This document shows, one piece after another, positions 1 through 11,978 of a DNA stretch of 64,000 nucleotides. Numbering within the stretch: the stretch's first letter is position 1; each line of letters opens with the position of its first letter. The position numbers and the translations under genes were made by a program. Source of the stretch: Callaeas wilsoni (taxonomy: Eukaryota > Chordata > Aves > Passeriformes > Callaeidae); NCBI GenBank assembly GCA_013398955.1, contig VWPU01002084.1, forward strand, positions 26,417-90,416. The letters are read 5' to 3'. The notes beneath the pieces are model-generated. The model saw only the letters and a program-made list of their open reading frames with translations. It was not told where the DNA came from and did no database searches.

Positions 1-681
1 TTCAGGTTATTTCCAAGAGAGTTTCTGACTGTAATTCTCCTACATCCATTATACACTAAGAGAAGACATTATGTATTCACTTGAATTCAGAGATGTTGGA
101 ATCAAAGCTTTCGATATAAACCATCTTTAGGTAATGGATATATTTAGTTCAAGTTTTAATTATGTGCTCACAAATCAGTAAATAATGGTCTGAGAATTGG
201 GCACGTCATTTTTTTATAAGGGAAAAAAACCTCAGACTACTGACAGACTGAAGTTGCCCAGCAACTGCTGGTTTTTAATATTTTGCTTCAAATAGCAGTG
301 ACAATTGGAATAAAGCTTTTTTTTTTGTTAAAATTTTGCCACAAAGCCAAGTATTTAATGGTATATATTCTCAGATACCCAAACTTCACTCACCAAAGAA
401 AAACATGGTAATTTCAATAGATACCAAAACCTGTCACATATGACAGATGTTTGACATGATCCGTAACTTGCATTTTGTTTCCAATAAATTAGTTCTTTTT
501 CTGATGCAGTTTTTCTTTTAAAATACTACCTAGGGCCCTATATTATTCTGACATTTAATCTGTTACAGAAATAAATATAAACAAGAATAATGTAAAAGAA
601 GCAGGGCTGGTTCAGGATTCAAAGCACAGGGCTGCTTGGCAGGGTTGGGTGCAGGGAAGAGACAGAGGAGCCACTGTTCAC
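1..681 (-). other. SMURF2: SMURF2 intron 12 (partial)
   Basis: The sequence is AT-rich and non-coding, running off the left edge of the window. I see no repeats or exons in it. The next HECT exon is not present here. Confidence 0.85.
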
Positions 682-785
682 CTGGCAACACCTCCATAAT
701 CAAGGCCTTCCTCCCCACGAAATTTTATCATTAATCGTTTCCACAGGTCTTTTGGCCTCATCTTCATGACTTGCCTGTAGGATTC
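682..785 (-). CDS. SMURF2: SMURF2 coding exon 12 (start of HECT domain; last exon in window)
   Basis: The acceptor TTCACAG and donor GTGAAC bound a 104-nt exon encoding ESYRQVMKMRPKDLWKRLMI, KFRGEEGLDYGGVA and the first two bases of Arg444. This is the opening of the HECT N-lobe. The E2-binding surface and the catalytic cysteine near the C-terminus are not in the window. The open frame extends upstream past the acceptor without similarity, and that part is intron. The phase requires the next exon, left of base 1, to start with the third base of an Arg codon followed by the HECT continuation. Confidence 0.97.
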
Positions 786-2243
786 CTGTGAACACACAAC
801 ACTTCCTTTTATTAACTGCTGTTTACAGAGTAGAAGCTGCTGCTGTGTATTGGAAGTGAAGGGAGTCTCAGACTCCAAGCCCAAAGGGAACACTCTTAAA
901 AGGGACATTTTATTTCCAGATATTCATCAGTTTTTCAAATCACACATTGTTTCTTCATTTGCTCCAAATGTGATAACGCTTGTCAAATAAAATGATGAGA
1001 AGATGAGAAGAACCACCTCCCATTAAATTTCCAGGGGTGAACAATGATCAGAACCTTCTCCCTCGTTCTCACATAACTTATTAAAAAATTGTGTCAGCAA
1101 AGTCCTTTTGTTTTCCATAAAGGCTCCTGGTTTCTGCAGCCTGGAAAGCCAACAGTAGAGCTTTTACTCTGAGTAAAACACATGTGCCAGCCTTCAAGAA
1201 GCACCTTAAGAATGGAATCAGCAATGCCACCCCAGTAAATCCACAGGATTATTCCTCTGTCAGTAAGAGTTTCTCAAGGAAACACAGAAAGCAAGCTGAA
1301 AGGCAGAACAAACGCTAAAGAATTAGAGAAAAAAAGAAAAATCTGGTTCTTATTTATGTCCAGTATCAGCCACAAGCTTTGCCTCTACAGGACAGAAGAG
1401 GCAGGTGGGTGTGTGGGGACCCAACACACCGGACTGAACAAGACCATAATAATCCTGTAGCCTTCCCTCCCTTCCTCTTTCAGTTGCTGACTGTCTCCAA
1501 AGGGAAGACCAACACAAATCTTTCTTGGCTGGGAAAAGTTGTGACAACACAGTGGGGCAATCAAGCTTGTGGGTGGGGTAAAAATGCAACAGGGATGGGT
1601 GGGATGGGTGAAAGTTCTCTAAAGGACAAACTGTTCTCCAGAAAAGGCCAATGAATTATAACTGTGTTTAGTCAAGTCAACAGAATGATTCTGCTGAATC
1701 ATGTCCCAAAACAGAATGCAGACACCCCACTGTGGGCATCTCTGGCCATTCAGAAGCCCAGACAGTTTGTAAAATGGGTCTGATTCTGGAGAGAGAATTG
1801 AGATGGATGACAAGAAATCCAAACTCCGAAGGGGAATCCATACAGCAGCAGTTTTATTTAAGTTACACTATATCAAAGATCACTAATAACAGTTTAGTGC
1901 TGCATTTGTAACATCCCCTCTGAAACAGTCACCATCTCCAGATACACAAAGTGCAGGGACACCTTCCCCAGTCCCTGACACAGGCTGCACATCTCCAGCC
2001 ACAGAGAAAGTTTTCCTTGATTTTGTTCTTCTCTACAGGGTAAATGCAACTCCTTCGATTACATGACGGTCTTGGAATCCCCCTGGAATGCTTCCTCTTC
2101 CCCTTCACCATGCTAAAATCCCAGTTTTAACTGCAGCCTTCAAGATTCCATCTAAGTGAACGAAGCGAACGACCCCTTTACACAGCTATGAACAACCTCA
2201 CTCCCCTTCCCTCCTTAAGAAACGGCTCAAAATCTCCAATTAC
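786..2243 (-). other. SMURF2: SMURF2 intron 11
   Basis: A 1458-bp intron between exons 11 and 12 with GTAATT donor and TTCACAG acceptor. The short open frames on both strands show no recognisable protein. I see nothing else in it. Confidence 0.9.
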
Positions 2244-2454
2244 CTCAAAAATCTCCTCCCTGGAGACCTCGATCCGACAGTGGCCGGCCTGAGGCTGCTG
2301 CTGGGACAGCTCCTGCCGTAGGATCTTGAGCTTCTGCACCAGGTCCCGCTTGTAGCGCGGCACGGTCAGGCACTCGGCCTCGTCCGGGAGCTGGCACAGG
2401 GACACCACCTGCTGCTGCTGCTGGTGCTGCTGGTCCTTCAGCTGGTTCTGCCGG
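2244..2454 (-). CDS. SMURF2: SMURF2 coding exon 11 (Q-rich linker before HECT)
   Basis: The acceptor GTTCGCAG precedes C|CGGCAGAAC and the exon ends GAG before the donor GTAATT. It encodes residues 339-409: RQNQLKD, a QQHQQQQQ run, VVSLCQLPDEAECLTVPRYK, then RDLVQKLKILRQELSQQQPQ and AGHCRIEVSREEIFE. This is the linker that leads into the HECT domain. The glutamine run is encoded by mostly uninterrupted CAG codons with one CAC. Together with the CQLPDEAE segment it makes this stretch about five residues longer than human as I recall it. Codon third positions are GC-rich, as in exon 8 and unlike exons 2-5. Confidence 0.97.
2410..2434 (-). repeat. SMURF2: Coding CAG microsatellite (polyQ) in SMURF2 exon 11
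   Basis: The minus strand reads CAG CAG CAC followed by five CAG codons, giving QQHQQQQQ. The trinucleotide run within a coding exon is a natural site of length variation. It lies in the WW3-HECT linker, where added glutamines are unlikely to disrupt a folded domain. Confidence 0.9.
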
Positions 2455-5400
2455 CTGCGAACACACACAGCTGCCTCAGAGCCCCACCTCATCCATCCCC
2501 TGCCCTCTTCTTAAACGTCCAGGCTTTGTGTCTAAACTGCTTTCCATTTACTGTGATTATTACTGCGATTACGCTAAAAACGTCTGGGGCCAGTAAAGAA
2601 TAAATTCAGAGCGATTTTATCCTGACTAAAGACATATGCTTCTGTCTTTCTTGGCAACTATCGGTTGTTTTTAGGGCTTGTTATTTCTGTTAGTGCTACT
2701 CTACAAAGTATGCAAAAGGTTACAGCACGTACAATAAGGTATTATCCACACAATTTTACTACTAAGCTGCTGACACCGAATTTCTCAGATACCATTTCCA
2801 TATTTCCTTTGCGTGTTTTCCCTTCCTCCATTTTAAAATTCAGGGATCTGCCAAACACTCTGCCTCTAATCTACAGTCAATACCATAGACTGTTTTAAAT
2901 GGCTTGTCTGGAAAAGAGTAAGCTTACAAAAAGATGTTTGTACTGGCAGCTTGGCAAGGACCTTGTCCCTTGTACCTGGCCTAGTCTGGACCGCAGGAAT
3001 GTGGGAGTTCACATGGAACTAATTGGCACAGATAAACAAGTATTTTTACTAGCAATTCTAAGAGATTTTGTAAATCTGACTTCTTACTAGGAAAAGTAAA
3101 TGGATCATGTTGCAGAGATGTTCTCCCTCTGTTGTTTCTTGTACACAGTGAGTGGATATTTTTATAGCTTTTTAGTATGGCATTCCCAAACAACACAGGA
3201 TAAAAACTGTATTTTTAAAGCCTAAGAATATCATCTCTCTGTGGAGCACATGCAAATACCCTACATTTACTGGATAAATAAGAAACATGACAATTCAGAA
3301 TGTTTTCCAGTGGAATGCTAGGGGTTTCTTTTTTTAATATCGAAGATCAAAAAACATTAGGTGGAACCAAACACTGTTTTAATGTACTTTATAATTTCAG
3401 CCTATTGTCTGTTTTGAGACAAGGCCTAGTAGAAAACTCTCCTGGACAACCAAAATTCACCTCCAGACTTTTCCATGGGAACACCCAGAAAAATACAAAT
3501 CATTGTAATAATCTAGACACACACTGGCTGTGGTTCCAGAATGTGGCTCTATGTCATTTGTGCCACGTGCATGGTAATTTTCACTTGTGATTAGCTGTAA
3601 ATACCAATCTCATTTAAACAGTATTTACTTGATACACAAATTAAAGCAAAATCCTTATTCTATCTTCCGAAATTTCTAATTCCATAAGGAAAACTAAGTG
3701 AAAATATTCCTTATATAGCACCAGAGAAGGCCATATTTATATACTAAAGTGAGCATGCCCCCATACCACCTTTAAGGGTAAAAAGTCACTCTTCCCCCAA
3801 GCACAAAGCCAGACAGGGTCATTCTTAAAGGAAATACAATCTCTGAAATGAGCATGAATTTAGCATCAAATTAAACCAGTACTTTTCTCCTCCCAGTGTT
3901 CCCAAAATAAGGAAGTACTAGGAGGAGAAAAATAAAATGTCATCTTCCAGATTAGACTAAAAATAATCAGTGCAGTATTAGCTAAACAATCTGCAGTGCT
4001 TAAAGTCATTAAATCTCATTTGTCAGTTTGTTTTCACAGCTGAGTGACTATACTTGATTCCACACAGTGCTTTAAGGATACAACTAAACACTTTTCAGGT
4101 GCCATAACTTACCAAAATTATCACAAACTCTTGGTCAATGTCTTAGAACAGAACTGGGTAAGAAGTCTGATTATCTTCCTAACTTACAATGTCATAACTG
4201 GAAGAGCAAATGGCTTTACTCAGCTCACTAAAAAAGTCAGTATCACTGAGAGTAAACTTTTTCTCGTGCCTTTGAACCTAAAACTCTTTCACACCCAAGG
4301 CACACGAAGTCTAAACTTATTTCTTAGATAATTTACAAAATGACAGGCCTAAGGCAAACTGCTTTTTTTGTTTGTTTTTTAAAGAACAAATAAGGAGGTG
4401 GGCTCAAGGCAGGGGAAACTTTCACATATCCTGTTTGGTGCAATAAAAGAATAAACACCAAGAATTATTTATCAGGCAGCAGACTTTGCTGATGACACTG
4501 TTGGGTGAGTTTCTGAAATCCTCTCCTAATGAAAGACAGATGGACAAATGAAAAACTTGAGCATACTGTAGGAGTACTCTAAGTTCAAATAAATGCTAAA
4601 TGGTTCTGTGATTCTGGAAATTAAAAGTCAAATTGGATTTTCCAGCTAACAAAGGCAGCTCTGTTATCTGTCCTCCACAATCCATGTAGAACTGGCTACT
4701 GTGCCCCTTCTGCCATTTCAAAATAAACCCACCTGAGAAGGCCAGTTTGTCAAATACAGCCCAGTTCACTGAGTTTTCTACAGTTTAAGAATTGCACTGC
4801 TGTAGCTAAAAGAGTCTGAAGTTTTTCTCTAAGCATAATATCTAAATCTGAATTGATTTAAGCAACTTTTCGGTGTTTCAAACATGAACATGCTCCTTCC
4901 CTGCTAATTTTTTTCAAGGTAATTTTATTTTCAAACCACCAATTTCAATTCAGCTAAAAGAAGGAGTGATTTGTTTTAAATTTAAAGGAAAAAAAAAGTA
5001 CCCGAAGTATCTGGATGATGGGGGCTTACTAAAGTCCTGTGAAATACACATATATAACCAATTATTTATCTAAACAAAACACGTACTTTCAATATTTAGG
5101 CTCTTCTCCCTCTTGGAGTGTGAGGTTCAAGTGTATATTGGGCAAAGGCTAGACAGCTTTTGTGTAATGCATAAAAGACATGTTGACTCCCGGATATGAT
5201 TTTCCATTCCTCAGCTTTGTCTTTTCAGTGCTTGTTCCCATTATTCTTTCCTTCAGCTTTTCTTCCCAATGATTCACTTCCTTAAAGGACTATTCCTCCT
5301 ACTGCCTCCTTGCCCAGGGCTGCCTGGCTTTCCATCTAACCAACTCTTCATTGTTTCTTCCACTTAACACCTACTCAATACTTCACAGGTGTTTCCCAAG

Positions 5401-6217
5401 AGTATTAAAAGGTGTTAGCAGGAGAAACAATAGAATCAAACTCCCAAGTACCACGGACAAGCCGTCTGGGAGAAAAAAAAAAAAATAGAGAAAAAGAAAT
5501 ATTTGTTTGCTTTTCGGTTTTCATTTTTAGTAGAAAATCTCCAGTGTGTAATGAGTGCGTAGGGAACAAAACACGAGCCAGAATTCTTTTGAGGTCCCCC
5601 TTCTCTTTTTCAAATTGTGAGATTAAATTATGATATCAAAACACGGAGGCAGAAAAATTGCGGTTCCTATTCTATTTGATCCTTTTTGTAAAAAAACTGA
5701 CTTAAATTATTGGGCCTTATTTTGAGAACATATCAACTAGTCCTACTCTAAAACTGAAGGCAGGAGCTGAGTTATTTCTCCTTTACTCCGGGAGAATAGT
5801 TGGGCTCTTGTGCACCCTTTCCTAACTCATCAGTATTTCACACCACTGGCTCATATGCAGCTTCTTTTTTTAAAACAAGTTCTTCATAACTGAAAATAGA
5901 ATGAAGTGTAATGAAAACAAAGTCTCTCTCTTGCTGTTAGGAAAATGAAAAATCTATGGGCCAATCCTTCCCAGCAGACAGCACTTGCTTCCCTCCCTCC
6001 GTGCATCACAACAGCCACATTCCTGCCTAAATGCTCCTGCAGACTTCTTTTTCAAGAGCAACCAAACTCCTCTTTGCTGTGAAACAGAGAAGGCTGGTGG
6101 AGCGTCAAAGAACTACTCCTAAAAGCCTCCTGGAATGGCAGAGTTGGTCCTGATCCAAACCCAGGACCCTCGGAGCCGCTGCCGTCCCTCCACACGTGCC
6201 AGAGGCTCCAGACTCAC
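2455..6217 (-). other. SMURF2: SMURF2 intron 10
   Basis: A 3763-bp AT-rich intron with GTGAGT donor and GTTCGCAG acceptor. Only short homopolymer runs, such as an A13 at about 5468, were noticed. No exon-like or mobile sequence is recognised. Confidence 0.9.
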
Positions 6218-6376
6218 TTCAGGACCAGGTGCAGGTTTGCGGAGAGCCGCGGGTCCGTGAACTGCGTCGTCCTGTTGTTATGGTCAACAAAATAAACCCT
6301 GCCTGTCGCTGTATTTCGGATCTCCCATCCAGGAGGCAGTGGACCAAGCTCTTCACAATTGATGTTGCTAAGATCC
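6218..6376 (-). CDS. SMURF2: SMURF2 coding exon 10 (WW domain 3)
   Basis: The acceptor TTTTCACAG precedes G|GATCTTAGC and the exon ends CTGAA before the donor GTGAGT. It encodes [20 protein letters not shown], then [20 protein letters not shown] and [12 protein letters not shown], about residues 286-339. WW3 has W303 and, at the second signature position, F325, a substitution shared by the SMURFs. The [10 protein letters not shown] segment is the clearest evidence for SMURF2 over SMURF1, which as I recall reads RSTVSGRIYF here. WW3 with WW2 forms the high-affinity SMAD7 PY-binding unit. Confidence 0.98.
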
Positions 6377-8465
6377 CTGTGAAAACAAATATGAAATGAA
6401 AAATACCTCAGCAATTGGCCTCCGAGCCAAACAAGCGTAAATGCAACAGAACAATTCCATGAAGTCTGAGAAAATGTATTGTTTCAGAAACTTGATCTGT
6501 TCAGCTGGAATCTCTACTCCCAAGGTACAAGCCCACCACAGCAAAAACACACACCCCAGAACACATGCCGTGGGGAAAAAAGTTCTTATCAAATAACCCT
6601 CATTTTTACAAACTAACTTCAGCTGTTAAATTAATAAAGGCTTCAAACAAAAATAAAGACCATTGCCATATTTGTCAAAATGGAATTGCAGTTCTGTACC
6701 AATTCTGACAGAAAACATTTTTTAAAACAACATTAGTCACGTAAGGAGCTGTGAATCACACTTTAGAAACTCACACACAACAAAACTATATTTCTGAAGA
6801 GTTATACTTTCCATGAAGAATTACACATGGGATGTGTGTGTATGGCACTGGCTGTTTTGCCCCAGAACCCCAAGAGCTTGTGGGAAGCAAACAGCTCTCT
6901 AACAAACGATTTCAAACCAAGGATTAGATGAACAATGACTCAGCTCTGCCCTGAGCAATGCAGAGGTGGCTCAATAGGTCTCAAGAAAAATTCTGCTGAA
7001 ATTAGGAAGATGTAAATTTGTTCCAGAGCCTCACTGAAAACAAATGTTGCTCTCCAAAAATGAACAGTGATTACTCACAAATGCAATTCACACCTCAGAC
7101 CCTTAACACTGTCCAGTGCAGCTCTTCCCAAAGGTGTTCAGCTCTCCCAAAATTATGGGAGCTGAGAGAGGAAAGGGCCAAGGGACAGAATGGCTTAAAA
7201 GGTGCAGTCTGCAGGGATTCCAAAGGCTTGAGGAGCCACTAATGGAAACATGAAGCTGTGGGATTGAACTTCTGCTGCTATTCCCCACAAACACACTGCT
7301 GCTGCACTGCAGGGATTACTTCTGCTGGCTGCATGACTGTGGCTATTAGCCTCAAAATACAGTACTCCTTAGAAATGACATAAATTCTATCCTCACACAA
7401 ACAATTCTTGTTCTCAGAGACACTCCTGTTTATGACAGACACTGCTGTTTATGCTGCCACACCTCAGGGCAGTGCAAACTTAGATTGCACACAGAACTAT
7501 CACACCCCAAACTTAAGGATTAGATCTTCGTATTATTTTTTTTAGAGCCTGGCTTTGTATAATACCCAAGTCACTGACTTCCTTCACGACTGCAGCCTCA
7601 GCTCTGCAGGCAGCGCATCAAAGCTGCATCCAATCAAGGTACGATCTTAGAACACAAAAACAGCAACAAAAGAGTAATTCAAAGAACAAGGAAGTGTGGT
7701 CTTGAGGCATTTTATCCTTCCTGGGACACCCATTTCCATAAGAAGGAACACAGGAACACCAGCAGCAACCGACAGAGTTCCTCTGGTTCCTTCAAATGCC
7801 AGCACCGGCTGCCAATTTCAAACCACACAAATCTCACACCACCATTCATGCACTTTGGGAGGCAAGTGTTTACAACAGGATTTCTTATCATTTACAACAG
7901 GATTTCTTGGTTATTTAAAGAACAATCAGAAGCTACCAATAGCTTCCATCATCATCCTTGTCTTTCAAACATATCAGAAATAATTGCCTGTATATTGCGT
8001 AAATAAAGGACACAAAATCTAAAAGACTTAGTATTTGTTTTCTCTCCAAGTGTTGAGATAATTGCAACAGGAAAAGCAGTTTGACTGTTTCAATCCAACT
8101 CAGTTTCACTGAAGTATCTTGAAGGAACTTCTTTTGGAAGTGTTCAGATTCTATTTTTTGTTTCATTATGTTGCAGAGTACTAAAATCTGGACTTGGCTG
8201 TAATTCATATGCAAAGTCTACAATCCGTGAACTGTGCCTGGTTCCAAAACACTACTGTAGTTTATTTCCTGGTTTTCCATTTCTTCATTACAATACCAAC
8301 TTGAAGAACTGGGGAAGACACACTAATTCATTTTGATGAATGACTTGTTAAAATGATGTATTAGGGGCCAAGAATCAGAAATATTAGCCAGAGAAAACTT
8401 GGAGAAGAACACTGCTTAAATGATTTTGATTTGAAATCTTAAAGGGTACTTCCATCATTTCTTAC
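6377..8465 (-). other. SMURF2: SMURF2 intron 9
   Basis: A 2089-bp intron. It contains a two-copy 22-bp direct repeat (7869-7908) and a shorter imperfect pair near 7420-7455 sharing a GACACTNCTGTTTATG core. Nothing else is recognised. Confidence 0.9.
7869..7908. repeat. Two-copy 22-bp direct repeat
   Basis: TTTACAACAGGATTTCTT occurs at 7869-7886 and again at 7891-7908. It is a local tandem duplication in intron 9 with no recognised function. Confidence 0.85.
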
Positions 8466-8550
8466 CTAGGTACTCTTGGATCGTGCCACGTGCTGACACC
8501 AGTCTGAGTATGCAGAAAATAGACCTGACCTTGCTGAGTTGTCCTTTGCT
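8466..8550 (-). CDS. SMURF2: SMURF2 coding exon 9 (WW domain 2)
   Basis: The acceptor TTTCACAG and donor GTAAG bound an 85-nt exon encoding EQRTTQQGQVYFLHTQTGVS and TWHDPRVP, about residues 258-286. This is WW2. Its first signature aromatic is Tyr257 rather than Trp, as in mammalian SMURF2, and its second is W279. WW2 helps bind the PPxY motif of SMAD7 and other substrates. Intron 8 upstream is only 170 bp. Confidence 0.97.
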
Positions 8551-8720
8551 CTGTGAAACCAAGACAAATTAATAAACATAAGAACAAAAAAATGCAGCAT
8601 GAAAACTCAAAAGGACTGATTTCCTTCAACTAAGGAATGAAAAGTATCTCACGCAGAAGACACAACCCGTTTTCCCAGTTTCTTGAGACTCCCACAAGAA
8701 AACCCCTTTGATTTCCATAC

Positions 8721-8923
8721 CATATCCTTCAGGCAAGTCGGGAGGAGTGTGCAAGTGTGTCCTGCTCATGTAGTTCCTGTGCCTCTGGGAGCGGACCCTC
8801 CTCTCGGCCAGCCGCGGATCCGCCGCCTGCCCGCAGGACGCGCCGTTGGTGCCGCTGATCGGAGTGTTCTCGTCCACGAAGCAGCTCAGGGGCCTGCCCG
8901 GGCTCGAGTACTCGGATGCCGGC
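8721..8923 (-). CDS. SMURF2: SMURF2 coding exon 8 (inter-WW linker, start of WW2)
   Basis: The acceptor TCCCCAG at 8924-8925 precedes G|CCGGCATCC and the exon ends GGATATG before the donor GTATGG. It encodes PASEYSSPGRPLSCFVDENT, then a linker containing ISGTNGASCGQAADPRLAER and NYMSRTHLHTPPDLPEGY, about residues 190-257. The last residues open WW domain 2. The exon is very rich in GC and CpG compared with its introns and with exons 2-5, mainly at third codon positions. The donor is canonical GT but less consensus-like (GTATGG) than the others. Gln-Ala-Ala replaces the Gln-Ser-Ser I recall in human. The 161-aa open frame on the opposite strand here is a shadow. Confidence 0.97.
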
Positions 8924-10078
8924 CTGGGGACGGAGGGAAATCCTCAGTGCTCGCGGACATGGGACATGGGCCGCACAACGCCCCTGGGGACAGCTGCACC
9001 AAAGGCTCTGGGGACGCCTCAGGGACCTGCCCAGCAGGACACCTCCACTGGAGCAGGAAGCTCCTGTTCTGTGCTCACCAGAGGAACCAGAAACCTCCTC
9101 GCCTCCAGACTTTCTCACCTTGCCTTCGTGTGGCTGAGGAAGTGATCAGGCCTTGTTATTCCTTCTGATTTTTAAGGAAGGTTATTAGATGAGGATAGCG
9201 AAAAGGGCTAAGCGAGAATAGAAGCAGTTGCTCTGGAGAGCAACATTGACTGGTGTGATTTTGTATCTCAGTGCTGCTTTCAAAAGGATTTAAAATGGGT
9301 TAAAGGGGGATTGACAAGGTCACATGAAATCCCCAACACAAATGATACATTTTGCATTTGTTTTACTACTGTGTCTAGACTTAGATTGGGTATTTTAACA
9401 TACCAGGAAAAACAGAAATAGGTAAATTAAAAAGCTGTTCAGCCCCTTCACTCCAAACCTGAAAACATGTATCAGAGCTGACAGTTTGATTATTTAAAAT
9501 CAAATATATCCATGCAGAGACCAGAATGATATTGAGAACGGAAGAGAACATCTGCAGGCACAGACAGTCTGCAGAGGAGTCTGAAAAAAAAATGCAATGA
9601 CATTGCCTGCAACACAGGCAACAGCAAAAGTGGCTTGAGGAACAGCTTCACAACACATATCTACAGTGATCAGAAAAAGTGATCACAATGATTTCCAAAC
9701 ACACTGTGCAGCAATCAGCTGTAACTGTTCTGGGTTACGTGGTCACAGAGCAATGTCTGACAGCTACTCATGGTCTCACTTCTTCACCCCTTAAGATGTC
9801 TGCAAAATGTAATGTCTGTACTTATAGAGCTCTACCACAGCATCTCTACAAGTAAGCAAAGATGTTACTACTAGTGCAGGGAAAAAAGCAGTCAGAATGA
9901 TCTTCTGAGTTAAATATTAGGCAGACTGCAGGAGAAGGATGCTAAAGAAGGAAAGCATTCAGCTTGTGCAGAGTGACTGAGCAGAGGAATGAGCAATCCA
10001 ATCCCCCTGTCAGGGCCACTTGGAATTGCTCAGTAATCAAACTCCATCCTATCCACAGTCTCCCAAGGAACTCCTTAC
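8924..10078 (-). other. SMURF2: SMURF2 intron 7
   Basis: An 1155-bp intron. The 200 bases nearest exon 8 are GC-rich, continuing the composition of that exon, and the rest is AT-rich. No feature is recognised. Confidence 0.9.
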
Positions 10079-10162
10079 CGTGTCGGGCGCTCCCACTGAG
10101 TTGTCCGTGTAATGTGGTTTAAATACTGGATCCTGCCAGAAGCAGTCCTGCGCTCCTCCCAG
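10079..10162 (-). CDS. SMURF2: SMURF2 coding exon 7 (WW domain 1)
   Basis: The acceptor AATTGCAG and donor GTAAGG bound an 84-nt exon encoding WEERRTASGRIQYLNHITRT followed by TQWERPTR. Both signature tryptophans (W163 and W185) and the WW proline (P188) are present. WW1 of SMURF2 contributes to substrate and partner contacts, while WW2 and WW3 are the main PY-motif binders (family knowledge). The phase carries CG|G for Arg190 into exon 8. Confidence 0.97.
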
Positions 10163-11434
10163 CTGCAATTCAGACAGGCAGAGATAAGGCACCGAGTGGT
10201 ATTTCCAGGAAACCAGGGCACAAAACGTTTCCAACAGAAATGCCCAGCTCAGGAAGACTTACGCTGCTATGAATCACATTAGCTGAACAAGGTGACAGGA
10301 AACAACTGAAAGTTGAACTCAGAAATGGTTTAACATATTCCTCCCTTGGAACCAGGCACATCATTAACAATATCACACCTTCATATTCAATAATGGCCTG
10401 AATTCTAATTAAAGCCAAACAGCCACATAAAGAAACTTCTTGGAAACATGTTTAATAATGCATTTAACTTCTTCTGACCACTGACTCTAACAAGTGCTTT
10501 CATATAACCTTCATGCACTACTTGCTTTCATTAAAAAGTCAGGGTCAAATAATGTGACTTTTGAGTTATTATGAAATTTGCACTCTGAAATACACGAGGC
10601 TGTACAGCAAACTCCGCAGTTACACAATTAAGTGAGCAATATTTATGCAAGGAACATTCTGAAGTGAAAATTTAGAAGCATTTTCATTTCATTTTGACTT
10701 ATCTGGACTCCAAATTAACAAAAGAATGCTGTTACGGACTAGGATGATGATTTGCATTTCAAAATTCATCCTCTGAAAACTCATTTTCTCCTGTCTTTAC
10801 CTGCCAAGAATCACATTCAGAAAGTCTGTGTTTGCTCTGAAGAAGTTGCTGACAGCACCAGAACCTAAACCAGAGCATTTTCCTGTGTTTGCAAAACTGT
10901 TTTAGGTGATAATGATGTCATGAACTCTCACAGGGACAAACCAGAATCCTAAATCCTGCCTTTGGAAGGTAAACACAGCAAGAACTTGGGCCGCATTACC
11001 CTTTTCCAGTCATGTTTTCTTCACTAAGAGGTGCATGGAAGAAGAAGTGATCCATGTTCATCATGGTGGATCTACACCTCTGCACAGAGCTGCAGAAGGG
11101 CAGCCAGGCCCTGCGGTCACTTCCTTGCTACAAAACTACTGCATGCATAAGGCACTTTGCTTGCTGTGATTTAATCCAAAATGTGTGTTTTTTTAGACAA
11201 GTTATTTCTCAAAGCGTCTCTTTCCATGTGTCACCTCCCCTTTTCCAAGTGGAGATAAGACAACAGCCAAACCATCAGCTGCTCTGCGTACCCCGGCTGG
11301 CTCAGCTCCTGTTCTGAATGCGGAACTCTGAGTGCAAGATTTAAAATAATTTATTTGCACACCGACTTCTCACTATTGCAGAAGCCTGTTGGATGAGCTG
11401 TGCTTGTGTTTACATCACAGTGATGTCAGCTTAC
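10163..11434 (-). other. SMURF2: SMURF2 intron 6
   Basis: A 1272-bp AT-rich intron with GTAAGC donor and AATTGCAG acceptor. I see no repeat, exon or other feature in it. Confidence 0.9.
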
Positions 11435-11519
11435 CCATCCGGTAAATCGTTATCGAACAACCGACTGCAATCCACAACTTGTCCTCCTGTGCCTATTCGG
11501 TCTCTGGACTGAAGACTGA
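11435..11519 (-). CDS. SMURF2: SMURF2 coding exon 6 (linker and start of WW1)
   Basis: The acceptor CTAATAG is followed by TC AGT CTT CAG and the exon ends GAT GG before the donor GTAAGC. It encodes SLQSRDRIGTGGQVVDCSRL and FDNDLPDG, roughly residues 134-162. The final LPDG is the entry into WW domain 1, so WW1 is split between exons 6 and 7 as in other SMURF genes. The 85-nt length satisfies the 2-in, 2-out phase. No open frame of useful length marks it, so the call rests on residue-level similarity and both splice sites. Confidence 0.96.
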
Positions 11520-11947
11520 CTATTAGGATAACAAAAGAATTATTAAAGATGTGGCATCTGAATGCAAATTACGGTTACATGTGAAAGCAAATTGGTACAA
11601 CTTGGAGGACTAAGCCGAGACATGTCCGGGATATTTTTTCCTTCTCACAAATCAAAGATGGTTGCACAGGAACTCTGTTTTCACACATGGAATTCTCTGC
11701 AACTTACTTCAAAAAAGTTAGCTTAAGGAATATAAGTGCAAGTTAAGGCAGAAAAGGAAGCGAACAGTGAAACTGCAATTAATTTTGTGTGTTGAGAGGG
11801 ACTGTGACACTCGACTGGTGGCAGTGGGGTGTTTCACCTCACGCACGGCTGGGACAGGGTCAACAGGAGAACTCTGAACAGGAAGAGCTAAAATAAGGAA
11901 TTCCTCCCTGGTTTTGACTTGCTCTCACATATTTTGTGTGCCCATGG

Positions 11948-11978
11948 GTTTCAACACACACACATGCACACGCACACA
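11948..11978. repeat. CA-rich microsatellite
   Basis: An interrupted ACACACACACATGCACACGC tract lies in intron 5. Its interruptions suggest it is old. Confidence 0.8.

Noticed and set aside
8683..9168. 161-codon plus-strand ORF
   Set aside because: It lies opposite SMURF2 exon 8 and the GC-rich start of intron 7; the frame is open because of base composition and has no recognisable similarity.
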